The notes under the pieces were generated by a model. That model was not told where the DNA came from. It saw only the letters and a program-made list of their open reading frames with translations, and did no database searches. Positions 9,709-19,342 of a stretch of DNA of 64,000 bases are shown here, one piece after another; the first letter of the stretch is position 1, and every line of letters starts with the position of its first letter. The translations under genes and the position numbers were made by a program. The stretch is from Clostridiaceae bacterium (GTDB lineage: Bacteria; Bacillota; Clostridia; Oscillospirales; Acutalibacteraceae): NCBI GenBank assembly GCA_021769555.1, contig JAETSR010000001.1, positions 310,001-374,000 of the forward strand, in the 5' to 3' direction.

Positions 9709-10398
9709 ATGAACAGTATCTGGCTTTCGCCGTCTGTGATGTGCATTCCGGCCTGGCAGGGGGCCGGCCAGGCGGTAGAGGAGGCCCAGCAGGCAGGGGC
9801 GGCCCTTATGCACGCGGACGTGATGGACGGGGAGTTTGTGCCCAATATTATGCTGGGCACGGAAAATATAAAAAACCTGCGCCTTGTCAGCCGGGTGCCC
9901 CTGGACCTGCACCTGATGATACAGCGCCCGGAGGACAAGCTCGGCTGGTTCGGCATACAGCCCGGGGACTATGTTTCCGTTCACGCGGAGAGCACCCGGC
10001 ACCTGCACAGGGCCCTTGCCATGGTGCGGGACCTGGGGGCCCACCCCTCCGCGGCCATAAACCCGGGGACCCCCATAGGGGCAATAGAGGACGTTTTGGA
10101 GGAAGTGGACATGGTGCTGGTGATGACGGTGGACCCGGGCTTTGCAGGCCAGCGGCTGGTGCCGGGGACCCTTAAAAAGGCCGCCCGCCTGAGGGAGCTT
10201 CTGGACAGGGCCGGGCGGCAGTCCACCCGCATACAGGTGGACGGGAACGTGAGCTTTGAGAACGCCCCGAAAATGCGGGCCGCCGGGGCCGACGTATTCG
10301 TCTGCGGCACCTCGGGCATGTTCTGCCCCGGGGGCACGGTTAGGGAAAACACAGAGAAAATGCTCGCCGCCATAAGCGCGGCGGAGAGGGAGGGCTGA
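9709..10398 (+). CDS. Ribulose-phosphate 3-epimerase family protein
   Basis: A 229-residue TIM barrel of the RPE family. Visible signatures are the N-terminal LSPSVMC strand, the metal-binding HADVMDGEFVPN loop, LDLHLMI, the MTVDPGFAGQ loop and IQVDGNV near the end. The usual reaction is interconversion of ribulose-5-P and xylulose-5-P; some relatives act on allulose-6-P. Beside a polyol-type dehydrogenase and a ribulokinase-like kinase, it most plausibly feeds a pentulose phosphate into the pentose phosphate pathway. It is probably not the housekeeping copy. Confidence 0.85.
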   Translation: MNSIWLSPSVMCIPAWQGAGQAVEEAQQAGAALMHADVMDGEFVPNIMLGTENIKNLRLVSRVPLDLHLMIQRPEDKLGWFGIQPGDYVSVHAESTRHLHRALAMVRDLGAHPSAAINPGTPIGAIEDVLEEVDMVLVMTVDPGFAGQRLVPGTLKKAARLRELLDRAGRQSTRIQVDGNVSFENAPKMRAAGADVFVCGTSGMFCPGGTVRENTEKMLAAISAAEREG

Positions 10399-10401
10399 AG
10401 G

Positions 10402-11418
10402 ATGATGAAGGCTGTAAGGCTCCACGCCATAGGGGACCTGAGGTGCGACAGGGTGGAGATACCAAAGCCCAGGGGCAGCGAGGTGCTTATAAAGGTAGGG
10501 GCCTGCGGGATATGCGGCTCAGACCTGCCCAGGGTGTTCGAGCACGGCACCAGCAGCGGGGTATACCCCCTGACCATCGGCCATGAGTTCGCCGGGGAGG
10601 TGGCGGCTGTGGGCACCGGCGCGGACCCGGGGCTTGTCGGCAGGCGGGGGGCCGTCTTCCCCCTTATCCCCTGCGGGAGCTTCGCCCAGTGCGAGCACTA
10701 CGACTACCTGGGCTCCCGCCGGGACGGGGGCTTTGCGGAGTACTGCCTGCTGCCCTCCCAGTGGCACCTGGTGCAGTCGGAGGGGGCCTCCATGGAGGCC
10801 CTTGCCATGACGGAGCCCGCCTGCGTGGCCCAGCACGCGGTGCGCCGGACCGGCGCGGCGGCGGGGAGCTTCATAGTGATTTTCGGGGCCGGGCCCATCG
10901 GCATGATGGCCGCAAGGTGGGCCCGGATATTCGGCTGCGTCCCCATGCTTGCGGACGTGGCGGCCCATAAGGTGGAGTTCGCCCGCTCAAAGGGCTTCGC
11001 GGCAGCGGACACAACAAAGGAGGACGTATTGGAGGCCGTGCTGAAATATAACCGGGGCAGGCTGGCTGACGCCGCCATAGAGGGCTCCGGCGCGGGAGAG
11101 GCATTGGAGGCCTGCATAAAATGCCTGCGGCCCCGGGGCACTGCCGCCCTGCTGGGGAACCCCTCGGGGGACGCCCTGCTGTCGAAGGAGGCCCACGGCA
11201 TGATAATGCGCCGGGAGCTGACCGTCCTGGGGGTGTGGAACTCAAGCCGGGCCCCCTGGCCGGTGGACGAGTGGCGGTACACGGTGAGTATGCTGGACAG
11301 CGGCCGCCTGCATGTGGAGGACCTTATCAGCGACAGGCTCTCCCTGGAAGGCCTGCCCGGGGCGATTGGTGAGATACGCCGGGGCGAGCGGCGCGTAATG
11401 AAGGCGGTGTGCCTATGA
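10402..11418 (+). CDS. Zinc-type polyol dehydrogenase, GatD-like, with shortened structural-zinc lobe
   Basis: A 338-residue medium-chain dehydrogenase. Catalytic zinc ligands lie in CGICGSDLPRVF and GHEFAGEV, and the NAD(H)-binding glycine motif is GAGPIGMMAARWA. DYLGSRRDGGFAEY and the downstream order match galactitol-1-phosphate 5-dehydrogenases and related polyol dehydrogenases. Oddly, the four-cysteine structural zinc loop is reduced to PCGSFAQC, about eight residues shorter than in GatD, leaving two of the four cysteines. It lies 3 bp after the epimerase and overlaps the kinase start by four bases (ATGA). It likely oxidises a sugar alcohol or its phosphate. Confidence 0.82.
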   Translation: MMKAVRLHAIGDLRCDRVEIPKPRGSEVLIKVGACGICGSDLPRVFEHGTSSGVYPLTIGHEFAGEVAAVGTGADPGLVGRRGAVFPLIPCGSFAQCEHYDYLGSRRDGGFAEYCLLPSQWHLVQSEGASMEALAMTEPACVAQHAVRRTGAAAGSFIVIFGAGPIGMMAARWARIFGCVPMLADVAAHKVEFARSKGFAAADTTKEDVLEAVLKYNRGRLADAAIEGSGAGEALEACIKCLRPRGTAALLGNPSGDALLSKEAHGMIMRRELTVLGVWNSSRAPWPVDEWRYTVSMLDSGRLHVEDLISDRLSLEGLPGAIGEIRRGERRVMKAVCL

Positions 11419-12955
11419 AGGCGGTGCTGGGCCTGGACTTCGGCACCCAGTCAGCCCGGGGGGTGCTGGTAGACGCATGCAGCGGCGGGTGCTAAAAAGC
11501 AGCGCCGTCCCCTATGCCCACGGCCCGGGGGAAGAGGGCCTTGCCCGGGCGGAGGATTACGACGCCGCCCTTGAGGGGCTTTTAGAGGAGCTTGGGGCTG
11601 GGTGCAGGGGCCTTGCGGGTATCTGCGTTGACGCAACCTCGTTCACCATGGTGCCCATTGGAAGGGACGGCCGGGCCCTTGAGTACAATGAGAGGCTCTC
11701 GGGAAGGCCCCACGCCCGGGTAAAGCTTTGGAAGCGCCATACCGCCGCCCCTCAGGCCGAGGAGGCCCTGGGGCTTGCAAGGGAGCTTGGGGAGCCCTTT
11801 CTCGGGCGCACCGGGGGGAGCGTGTCCTGCGAGTGGGCGCTGCCGAAGGTCATGGAGCTTAGGGACCAGGACCCGGAGGCCTATAGGGAGACGGACCTGG
11901 CCCTGGACCTGTGCGAATACCTGACCCTCAGGCTCACCGGAAGGCTGGCGCGCAGCACGGGCTCCATGAGCTATAAGGGCCTGTGGGCCGGGGACCTGGG
12001 CTTTCCCTCAGGGGAATATCTTGAGGCCCTGCGCCCGGGCCTTGGGGAGGAGTACCCGAGGCTTATGCGCGGGCCGGTGCTGCCACCGGGGAGCAGGGCG
12101 GGGGAGCTCTCCCTGAAGTGGCGCTCCCGGCTGGGGCAGGAGGGGCCGGTCATTGTGGGGGCGGGGGTGCTGGACGGGCACACCTCCCTTGCGGCCATGG
12201 GGGCGATGGAGCCGGGGGACGGGGCCCTGGTTGCCGGGACCTCCAATGTGCTCACCTTGCAGACAAGGCAGCTTCGGGAGATAGAGGGCATATGCGGCAT
12301 AGCGAAGGACGGCCTCTGCCCCGGGCTCTGGGGCATAGACGCGGGCCAGAGCGCCACCGGGGATATGCTCAGCTGGTTTGTGAAAAACCTTCTCCCCTGG
12401 GAATACTGGGAGCAGGCCCAAAAAAGGGGGATATCCCCCCACAGCCTGCTGACGGAGAAGGCCCGCGAGCCCTTTCGCTGCGCCCTCACTGCCGCCGACT
12501 GGTGGAACGGCAGCCGGAACGCCCCCTGCAGCCTGGGGCTCACCGGGGCGATAACCGGCCTTACCCTTGACTCAAGGCCCGAGGAGCTGTACCTGGCCCT
12601 TCTGCAGGCAGTGGTATGCGGCACCGGCAGCATTCTGGACCTGTGCGAAAGGGAGGGCGCGCCGGTTAAGCGCCTGCTCATATGCGGGGGAGCGGCAGGG
12701 AAGAACCGGCTGCTTATGGAGCAGTACGCCTGCCTGCTGGACCGCCCGGTGCAGGCCGCCCGGGAGGAGGAGGTCCCGGCGCTGGGGGCGGCTGTTTTCG
12801 CGGCGGCGGCCGCGGGCATATACCCAACGGTTCAAATGGCCTGGGAGCATATGGGAATACGCAGCTTTGAGACATTCCGGCCCGACGCCGCGCACAGAAG
12901 GGAATATAAATTGATATACGAGAGAAATCAGCGCTTGCGCCGGACCCTGATATAG
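11415..12955 (+). pseudogene. FGGY-family sugar kinase (ribulokinase-like), frameshifted near the N-terminus
   Basis: The ATG at 11415 overlaps the dehydrogenase stop and opens the correct N-terminus, with the phosphate-binding GLDFGTQSARGVLVD, but this frame ends at a TAA at 11493. The rest continues in the -1 frame (open from 11477): CVDATSFTMVPI, the ribulokinase-type DWWNG near 12505, TGAITGL and LICGGAAGKNRLLM. One base missing from the GGCGGG run near 11484-11489 (GGCCGGG expected) would restore a single protein of about 512 residues. Without residues 1-20, restart at 11477 would lack the ATP phosphate loop. No slippery heptamer supports programmed frameshifting. It is either a decaying gene or a sequence error. 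Intact, it would phosphorylate a ketopentose for the neighbouring epimerase. Confidence 0.8.
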
Positions 12956-12963
12956 GCTATAAT
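12935..12963 (+). promoter_or_regulatory. Promoter for the DUF4965-type gene
   Basis: TTGCGC, a 17-bp spacer and TATAAT, overlapping the end of the kinase gene. The DUF4965-type gene can therefore be transcribed separately. Confidence 0.6.
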
Positions 12964-13025
12964 GTCCCTAACGGCAGACAAGCCCCAAAGCAAATCCAAA
13001 AATATTATCAACCGGAGGAATCCCT

Positions 13026-14954
13026 ATGCAGAAATTTGACCGGCTCCCGGCCATGCCCGTTATCGCCGAGGACCCCTACTTTTCAGTCTGGCTGCCCGGC
13101 GACCTTCCCAACGACTGCACAACAGTACACTGGACCGGCGCGGAGAAGCCAATAAGCGGCTCCATAACCGTAGACGGCGAGAGCTTCCGCTTCCTGGGCC
13201 AGGGGGGCGGGGCCGCGGCCCGGGTGACGGGCGTGGCAGTCACCCCCACAAAGACCGAGTTCACCTATCTTGCCGGCGGCGTGAGCTTAAAGGCCTCCTT
13301 CAGAAGCTGCGCGCTGCCGGACGACTTTGACGTGCTCTCAACCCCTGTCTCCCTTGCGGACTTTGAGGCCGCCTCCGCGGACGGCGGGCCCCACCGGGTG
13401 AGGGTGAGCCTGTCCGTCTCCCCGCGTATCTGCTATGACGGCGCCTGCGCCCCGGAGATATTCGCCCACAGCTTCCGGGATGGGGATATGGGCGCGGCCT
13501 ATATGGGCAGGTCCCGCCAGTCCATACTGGGCCATTCCGCGGACCATATCACCATCGACTGGGGGTATTTTTACATAGCCTCCTCCTGCCCTGTGGAGAG
13601 CTCCCGGCACGGCGCGGGCTTCACCTGGGAGACGGAGGTGAAGGCTGAGCCCCAGCGGGCCTTCGCCCTTTTGGGGTATGACGACGTCGCCTCCATAAAC
13701 TATTTCGGCGCCCCCTGCCGGGCCTGGTACGCAAGGGAGGGCAAGACCTTCCTTTGCGCCCTCAGGGAGTTCTTCGACGGCCACGACAGCCTGGTTGAGC
13801 GCTGCGAAGCCCTGGACGCCCGGGTGATAAAAAAGGCCCGGGAGATAGGCGGGGAGGACTACGAAAAGATAGTCTGCGCCGCCTGGCGGCACAGCTTTGC
13901 CGCCCATAAGCTTATCGCCACCCCCAAGGGGGAGATGGCCCTGCTCTCAAAGGAGAACGACTCCAACGGCTGCATAGGCACCGTGGACGTGAGCTACCCC
14001 TCGTCGCCGCTGTTTTTAGAGTTCTGCCCGGAGCTGGTGAACGCCCTCTGCCGGCCGGTGCTGGAGTTCGCGTCAATGCCGGTGTGGGAGTTTGACTTCG
14101 CCCCCCACGATGTGGGCCGCTACCCCTACGCCACGGGCCAGGTCTACGCCCTAAACCTGGACTTGCCCCAGGGGGCGGCTGTACCGCCCGTATACCAGTA
14201 CCCGGCGGGCACAGGGATATATGACGACAGGTTCCAAATGCCTGTGGAGGAGTGCGGGAACATGCTGGTGATGATGGAGGCTGCCCTGCACTACGGCGCC
14301 TCGGACGGGCTTCTGAGAAAATACGCCCCGATACTTGAAAAGTGGGCCCGGTATCTGCTGGAATACGGCGAGGACCCGGGCAGCCAGCTGTGCACCGACG
14401 ACTTTGCCGGGCACCTTGCCAGAAATGTGAACCTGGCGGCCAAGGCCATTGTGGGCGCGGCCTGCTTCGGGCGGCTCCAAAAGCGGCTGGGGAATAAGGC
14501 CGAAGGGGAGCGGTACCTTGAGAAGGCCAAAAAGATGGCGGAGAGCTGGCGGCAGCGCTGCACGGCGGAAAAGGGCACATACCTCACCTTCGACGGCCGG
14601 GGATGGAGCATGAAGTATAACCTTGTGTGGGACCGTGTTCTTGGGCTGGGCCTTCTGCCCGAGGAGTTCTACATAAGGGAGACCGAGAGCTACCCCGGAC
14701 GGGCCAACGCCTACGGCCTGCCCCTGGACTCCCGGGCGGACTACACCAAGTCCGACTGGATATGCTGGTGCGCGGCCATGGCCCCGGAGGAGTCCGTGCG
14801 CCGGGCCCTGCTGGCGCCTGTGGCCCGGTACATAGAGGAGACCTCCACCCGGGTGCCCTTCTCCGACTGGTACGACAGCAAGACCGGGCGCTATGTGGCG
14901 TTCATCGCCCGGAGCGTACAGGGGGGCGTGTTTATGCCGTTTCTTATTGGGTGA
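13026..14954 (+). CDS. DUF4965/DUF1793-type protein (glutaminase A-like fold)
   Basis: A 642-residue protein without a signal peptide. The N-terminal VIAEDPYFSVW and HWTG patterns fit the DUF4964/DUF5127 beta region, SNGCIGTVDVSYPSSPLF fits DUF4965, and PVEECGNMLVMMEAAL with QLCTDDFAGHLARNVNL fits the DUF1793 helical barrel. Relatives include fungal glutaminase A and many uncharacterised gut-bacterial proteins beside sugar genes. Its place at the end of a carbohydrate cluster and its cytoplasmic location argue for a glycosidase-like role rather than glutaminase, but that is inference. It has its own promoter and ends at a shared terminator. Confidence 0.75.
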   Translation: MQKFDRLPAMPVIAEDPYFSVWLPGDLPNDCTTVHWTGAEKPISGSITVDGESFRFLGQGGGAAARVTGVAVTPTKTEFTYLAGGVSLKASFRSCALPDDFDVLSTPVSLADFEAASADGGPHRVRVSLSVSPRICYDGACAPEIFAHSFRDGDMGAAYMGRSRQSILGHSADHITIDWGYFYIASSCPVESSRHGAGFTWETEVKAEPQRAFALLGYDDVASINYFGAPCRAWYAREGKTFLCALREFFDGHDSLVERCEALDARVIKKAREIGGEDYEKIVCAAWRHSFAAHKLIATPKGEMALLSKENDSNGCIGTVDVSYPSSPLFLEFCPELVNALCRPVLEFASMPVWEFDFAPHDVGRYPYATGQVYALNLDLPQGAAVPPVYQYPAGTGIYDDRFQMPVEECGNMLVMMEAALHYGASDGLLRKYAPILEKWARYLLEYGEDPGSQLCTDDFAGHLARNVNLAAKAIVGAACFGRLQKRLGNKAEGERYLEKAKKMAESWRQRCTAEKGTYLTFDGRGWSMKYNLVWDRVLGLGLLPEEFYIRETESYPGRANAYGLPLDSRADYTKSDWICWCAAMAPEESVRRALLAPVARYIEETSTRVPFSDWYDSKTGRYVAFIARSVQGGVFMPFLIG

Positions 14955-14982
14955 GCTTAGCTGGGTAAGATAGAATAACAGG

Positions 14983-15016
14983 AAAAATCTCCTGCCTTTC
15001 GGCGGGAGATTTTTTT
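14983..15016. terminator. Bidirectional terminator between convergent genes
   Basis: AAAAATCTCCTGCC pairs with the following GG-rich arm (one G-T pair), with A residues on the left and seven T on the right. It serves both the gene ending at 14954 and the kinase ending at 15028. Confidence 0.9.
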
Positions 15017-15027
15017 ACTGCCCGAAG

Positions 15028-16674
15028 CTATTCCCCGGGCTCCGGCCGGCTGAAGCCCGGGCGCTCCGCGGGGAGGGTCAGCTCCACCCTGGTCCCCATG
15101 CCCGGCAGGCTCTGTATGGATATCCCGTAGGCCCGGCCGTAGGCAATGCGTATGCGCTCCCGGATGTTCTGCATTCCGTAGCCCTCGCTCTGATAGGGGG
15201 AGCCCTGTATTTTGGCAAGGACCTGAGGGGGTATGCCCACGCCGTCGTCCTCAACGCAGAAGACCAGGCAGCCCTTGGAAAGGCGGGCGGTTATGGTTAT
15301 CGTCCCGGACTGCTCCGGGCGCTCAAGTATGCCGTGCACCACGGCGTTTTCAACTATGGGCTGCAGCAGCATATTCAGTATGCACAGGTCCATGACCTCA
15401 GGGGAGTAGTCCGTCTGCAGCCTTATGCCGTTTTGAAAGCGGAGGTTTTGCAGCTGGATATAAAGGCGTATATGCTCAAGCTCGTCCTTAACCGAGATAT
15501 TGGTGCTGCCCTTATTGAGGGTGAGCTTATAGAGCCTGGACAGCGCCTGCAGGGGCTGGTATATCTCCGGGGCGTCCAGGCGTATGGCCTGCCAGTTGAT
15601 TATGTCCAGGGTATTGTAGAGAAAATGGGGGTTGAGCTGGGAGTAGAGCAGCCTTAGCTGCAAATCGCTGGACCGGGCCAGGGACATGCAGAGGAACCCG
15701 CCGAAGCAGAGGGTGATAAGGGCCTCCGTGACCATGAGTATGCCCGCCAGCACCAGCAGGAGGGAGTCGGAGCGCTCTATCTCGCAGAAGGGCGTGAAGA
15801 AGACAAGGCTCATTCCCCCCGCGGGCACGGGGTTCACGCACACGAGCGTCTTTTCGCCCAGGGCGTCCATGCAGGCGTAAAAGTGCTCCCCGTCCTCCCG
15901 GCCTGCAAGCAGCTCCTGAAGGGGCACCGGCAGGCCGCCCTCCCCGCCCTCCGGGCCCCCGCGGCTCAGAACATCCCCACGGCGGTCCACAAGGAAGCCC
16001 CTGGACCGGGCTGTGGGCAGGAAGCTCTCTATCCTCTTTCTCAAATCCTCCTGCAGGTAGTCCACGCGTATGAAGCCCACTGTCTGCGTCATATCCTCGG
16101 GGTTAAAGAGGGGCTGCATCATGGAGAGGGTCTCGCCGCCGCCCATAATGCGCCTTTCGTTGGTGAATATGGTCCAGAACTGGTCCCCCGGCTCCCGCGC
16201 GATGTCCTCAAGGAGGTTGTCCCGGTATATCTCAGAGAGGAAGAACAGGGTGTCCCGGTTGGCCTCTATGACCGAATCGCTGAAATAGAAGCAGGTGCGG
16301 TGCACGGCCTCGTATTCCTGCAGGGTGGTCTTCAGGTGGGAGAGCTTTATGATATTCCCACGCTTCTCAAAATAGTCGTTGTCCCGGTTGCAGCTCTCCA
16401 AAATCTCATTGAAGTCGAAGTTCAGCAGCAGGACGTTGGTGATGGAGCGGGCCTGCTGCAGGGCCGAGTCAAGGCCCGAGGCCGCCTGCCGGGACAGGGT
16501 ATAGACGGAGTATATGTCCGTGTCCAGCACTGAGCCGTGCAGATAGTAATAGAACAGCGCCGTCATAAGCAGGCAGGGCAGCATTACCGCCAGGAGATAG
16601 CCGATAAAGAGCTTCTGCCGGGTGCGCAGGTTATAATATACAACGGAAAAAAAGCGCCTGAGCTTCTGCTTCAT
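15028..16674 (-). CDS. Sensor histidine kinase, YesM type
   Basis: A 548-residue membrane kinase. The first membrane segment is near residues 18-42 (FIGYLLAVMLPCLLMTALF) and the second near 300-330, with an extracellular sensor between. A HAMP-like stretch leads to the phosphoacceptor in QLNPHFLYN, then the ATPase N box (IVENAVVHG), DDGVGIPP and GYGMQNIRERI. It overlaps the response-regulator gene by four bases. Such pairs control adjacent Lpl-type sugar importers; here the importer starting at 18402 is divergent from the pair. Confidence 0.92.
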   Translation of the reverse strand: MKQKLRRFFSVVYYNLRTRQKLFIGYLLAVMLPCLLMTALFYYYLHGSVLDTDIYSVYTLSRQAASGLDSALQQARSITNVLLLNFDFNEILESCNRDNDYFEKRGNIIKLSHLKTTLQEYEAVHRTCFYFSDSVIEANRDTLFFLSEIYRDNLLEDIAREPGDQFWTIFTNERRIMGGGETLSMMQPLFNPEDMTQTVGFIRVDYLQEDLRKRIESFLPTARSRGFLVDRRGDVLSRGGPEGGEGGLPVPLQELLAGREDGEHFYACMDALGEKTLVCVNPVPAGGMSLVFFTPFCEIERSDSLLLVLAGILMVTEALITLCFGGFLCMSLARSSDLQLRLLYSQLNPHFLYNTLDIINWQAIRLDAPEIYQPLQALSRLYKLTLNKGSTNISVKDELEHIRLYIQLQNLRFQNGIRLQTDYSPEVMDLCILNMLLQPIVENAVVHGILERPEQSGTITITARLSKGCLVFCVEDDGVGIPPQVLAKIQGSPYQSEGYGMQNIRERIRIAYGRAYGISIQSLPGMGTRVELTLPAERPGFSRPEPGE

Positions 16675-18209
16675 CTTTTCTGCCCTCCCCGGAAGGCCGA
16701 GGGCAGGACCCCCGTGTGCTTTTTGAAGCAGCGGGTGAAGTAGTCCACGTCCCGGTACCCCGAGCGCACCGCCACCTGGGAGACGGAGAGCTCAGTGTTG
16801 CGCAGCAGCCGCCTGGCCTCCTCCATGCGCAGCTCCATCAGATAGCGGTTGATGGTGGTGCCGGTCTTGCTTTTGAACAGGGAGCTGAGGTAGGTGTCCC
16901 TGAAGTGGAGGGTCTGGGCGAGCATACGTATGGAGAAATCGGGGTTTGAGAGCTGCCTGTTCAGCTCCTGGACCACGGCGTACACCGTGCCGCCGTACCG
17001 GGAGAAATCCTGATACTCCCGGAAGATATCGGAGGACACGGTCATAAGGTAGTCCTTGAGCCCCAGAAGGGTGCCCGCCTGCTCTATGGTCTTCCACATA
17101 TGGTAGGTCTCATAGTCCTGCCTGTGGAAAATGGCCGCGCCGGTCTCTGAGAGCACCCTCAGAAGCTTTGAGTACTCCTTCTTAACGGCCTCCGGCGGGC
17201 AGTTTACACATTCCGCGGCCGTGCGGAAGCTCTTTTGCAGCTTTAGCATATAGTCGTCCTCCCGGTTCTCCCTTATAAGGCACGGGACCTCCTCCAAAAA
17301 GGCCTCGTCCAGCCGGAACTGGGAGAGATAGGGCCTGCGGGCCTCCTCGGAAAACACCGCCTCGCCGTAGCCCCTGTAAAAAAGCAGCCGGGAGGTCTCC
17401 GCCGCGCTGGCGCAGGAGGCCGGCAGGCCCTCGGGGGAGGAGGCGGGGAGCCCCGCGGCAATGAAAAGCTCGTCCCGCCTTGCCATGCTGTCTACCGCAA
17501 GGCGCACCCTGTCCCTTAGGGCGGCGTCGCTCTTCGGGGGGTCGTCCCCGAGGATGAGCAGAAGGGTGTCCCGGTCCTTCACAATGCCCAGGCACCGGGC
17601 GAAAAACCGCCCGAACTGCTCTGAGGCCGTATGGCAGAGCTTCTGCGCGCCCCCGGGCTTTAAGAGCCCGGGCCTTATCATCACAAGCAGGGCCATGAAC
17701 CACCTTATGCCCGCGGCAAACCCGGCGATAAAGGGGTCCTCCAGCCATTCCCGGTGGAACTGCCCGTTTGCAACGCCCCGGCAGAACTGCTCGGCCCGGT
17801 ACTGCTCCATGCCCTTCTGCTGGCTTATAAGGTGCTTATGCCGCTGGCAGAGGTCGGCGGCGGAGGATATGACCTCAATGGCCTCGGCCTGGTTTATGGG
17901 CTTTTCGATGTACCCCATGGCGTGCAGGGAGATGGCCGAGCGGTAGTACTCCTTGTCGGAATAGGCGCTGATGAAGATGACTTTGCACTCCGGGTTTTTC
18001 TCAAGTATCTTTCCGGCCAAGTCAATGCCGGTCATCCTGGGCATACAGATATCGCTGATAAGTATGTCCGGAACAGCGCTGCTCTCAAGGGCCTCCGAAG
18101 CGGAATAGCAGCGTATCACCCTGTCAATGCCCATCTGGGCCCAGGGCATATTCTCGCTCAGGCCGTCGCAGATTGCCTTCTCGTCGTCAACTATCATAGC
18201 ACAAAGCAT
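16671..18209 (-). CDS. Response regulator, YesN type (REC + AraC helix-turn-helix)
   Basis: A 512-residue protein. The receiver domain has acidic residues D8-D9, the phosphoacceptor D53 in LISDICMP and K103 in IEKPIN. A long linker of about 270 residues follows. The C-terminal AraC DNA-binding domain (FSIRMLAQTLHFRDTYLSSL, VSQVAVRSGYRDVDYFTRCF) closes the protein. Partner of the kinase at 15028. The 192-bp space to the divergent importer at 18402 should hold its binding sites and both promoters; I could not define a repeat with confidence. Confidence 0.92.
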   Translation of the reverse strand: MLCAMIVDDEKAICDGLSENMPWAQMGIDRVIRCYSASEALESSAVPDILISDICMPRMTGIDLAGKILEKNPECKVIFISAYSDKEYYRSAISLHAMGYIEKPINQAEAIEVISSAADLCQRHKHLISQQKGMEQYRAEQFCRGVANGQFHREWLEDPFIAGFAAGIRWFMALLVMIRPGLLKPGGAQKLCHTASEQFGRFFARCLGIVKDRDTLLLILGDDPPKSDAALRDRVRLAVDSMARRDELFIAAGLPASSPEGLPASCASAAETSRLLFYRGYGEAVFSEEARRPYLSQFRLDEAFLEEVPCLIRENREDDYMLKLQKSFRTAAECVNCPPEAVKKEYSKLLRVLSETGAAIFHRQDYETYHMWKTIEQAGTLLGLKDYLMTVSSDIFREYQDFSRYGGTVYAVVQELNRQLSNPDFSIRMLAQTLHFRDTYLSSLFKSKTGTTINRYLMELRMEEARRLLRNTELSVSQVAVRSGYRDVDYFTRCFKKHTGVLPSAFRGGQKR

Positions 18210-18401
18210 ATGCCTTGCCGCCTCCTTTTACTGGCGTCTTTCTTTAGCTATTATTATAGTAAAATCCGGGCGGGATGGGAACGGTTTATTGCTAAATGGA
18301 TAAAATAGTCCTGAAAATCAAAGTTTTTTCGGGTGCTATTGAAATTTCCTTTGTGATATCATAGGGGAAAGAAAGACGCAAAATGTTAAGGAGGGAACGC
18401 T

Positions 18402-19325
18402 ATGCGATGGCTGAATAATCTTCGGTATGACCTCAGGAAGAACCCGGTGCTCCTGCTGATGGCCCTGCCGGTGATACTCTATGTGATTGTATTCTGCTAT
18501 CTGCCCATGTCGGGCATTGTCCTGGCTTTCAAGCAGTTCGACTACGCGCAGGGGATATTCGGGAGCCCCTGGTGCGGCTTCAAGAATTTCCGGTTTTTCT
18601 TCATCTCCGGACAGGCCGCCGTGGTAATGCGCAACACGGTGCTCTATAATATCGCGTTTATTATTGTAAACAATATTGTGGAGATAACCGTGGCAATTTT
18701 TATCTCGGAAATAGGGGGCAGGTGGTTCAAGAAGATAACCCAGGGGGCCATGTTCCTGCCAACGTTCATCTCCTGGGTGGTGGTCTCGGCCTTTGTCTAC
18801 AATATTTTCAGCTACGACTTCGGGGCCTTCAACCACCTGCTCCGGTCCATGGGCGGGGAGCCTGTGGACATCTACAGCCAGAGCACCCTGTGGATATTCA
18901 TCATCATCTTCCTGAACTCCTGGAAGCATGTGGGCTACGGCTCGGTGGTGTACCTTGCGGCGATAATGGGCATAGACGCTGAGATATACGAGAGCGCCAC
19001 CTTGGACGGCGCGGGGGAGCTGCAGAAGATACGGTATATCACCCTGCCCTGCCTGAAGCCCACTGTGGTCATCCTGGTAATCATGGGCATAGGCAATATT
19101 TTCAGGGGCGACTTCGACCTGTTCTACCAGATGGTGGGCACAAACAGTCTGCTCTTTAACACCACCGACGTTATAGACACCTTTGTGTTCCGCTCCCTGC
19201 TCTTCTCCCAGGAGTACGGCATGAGCGCGGCGGTGGGCCTGTTCCAGTCCGTCCTGTGCTTCGGGTTTCTGACGGCCACCAACTGGATAATCCGGAAGGT
19301 GGACCCGGAAAACTCCCTCTACTAG
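18402..19325 (+). CDS. ABC sugar importer permease, LplB type (second system)
   Basis: A 307-residue membrane permease with six predicted segments. The EAA motif is YESATLDGAGELQK followed by ITLPCL. TTAAGGAGG precedes the ATG. It is the first gene of an importer operon divergent from the YesMN-type pair. It resembles the permease at 1549 in architecture but is clearly a different paralogue. No ATPase gene is nearby, so a shared ATPase elsewhere is expected. Confidence 0.92.
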   Translation: MRWLNNLRYDLRKNPVLLLMALPVILYVIVFCYLPMSGIVLAFKQFDYAQGIFGSPWCGFKNFRFFFISGQAAVVMRNTVLYNIAFIIVNNIVEITVAIFISEIGGRWFKKITQGAMFLPTFISWVVVSAFVYNIFSYDFGAFNHLLRSMGGEPVDIYSQSTLWIFIIIFLNSWKHVGYGSVVYLAAIMGIDAEIYESATLDGAGELQKIRYITLPCLKPTVVILVIMGIGNIFRGDFDLFYQMVGTNSLLFNTTDVIDTFVFRSLLFSQEYGMSAAVGLFQSVLCFGFLTATNWIIRKVDPENSLY

Positions 19326-19342
19326 GGAAAGGAGGAGTCGTT

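Noticed and set aside
11477-11500. Programmed -1 frameshift in the kinase gene
   Set aside because: There is no X-XXY-YYZ slippery site, no downstream stem placed for it, and such control is unknown in this family; a missing base explains it more simply.
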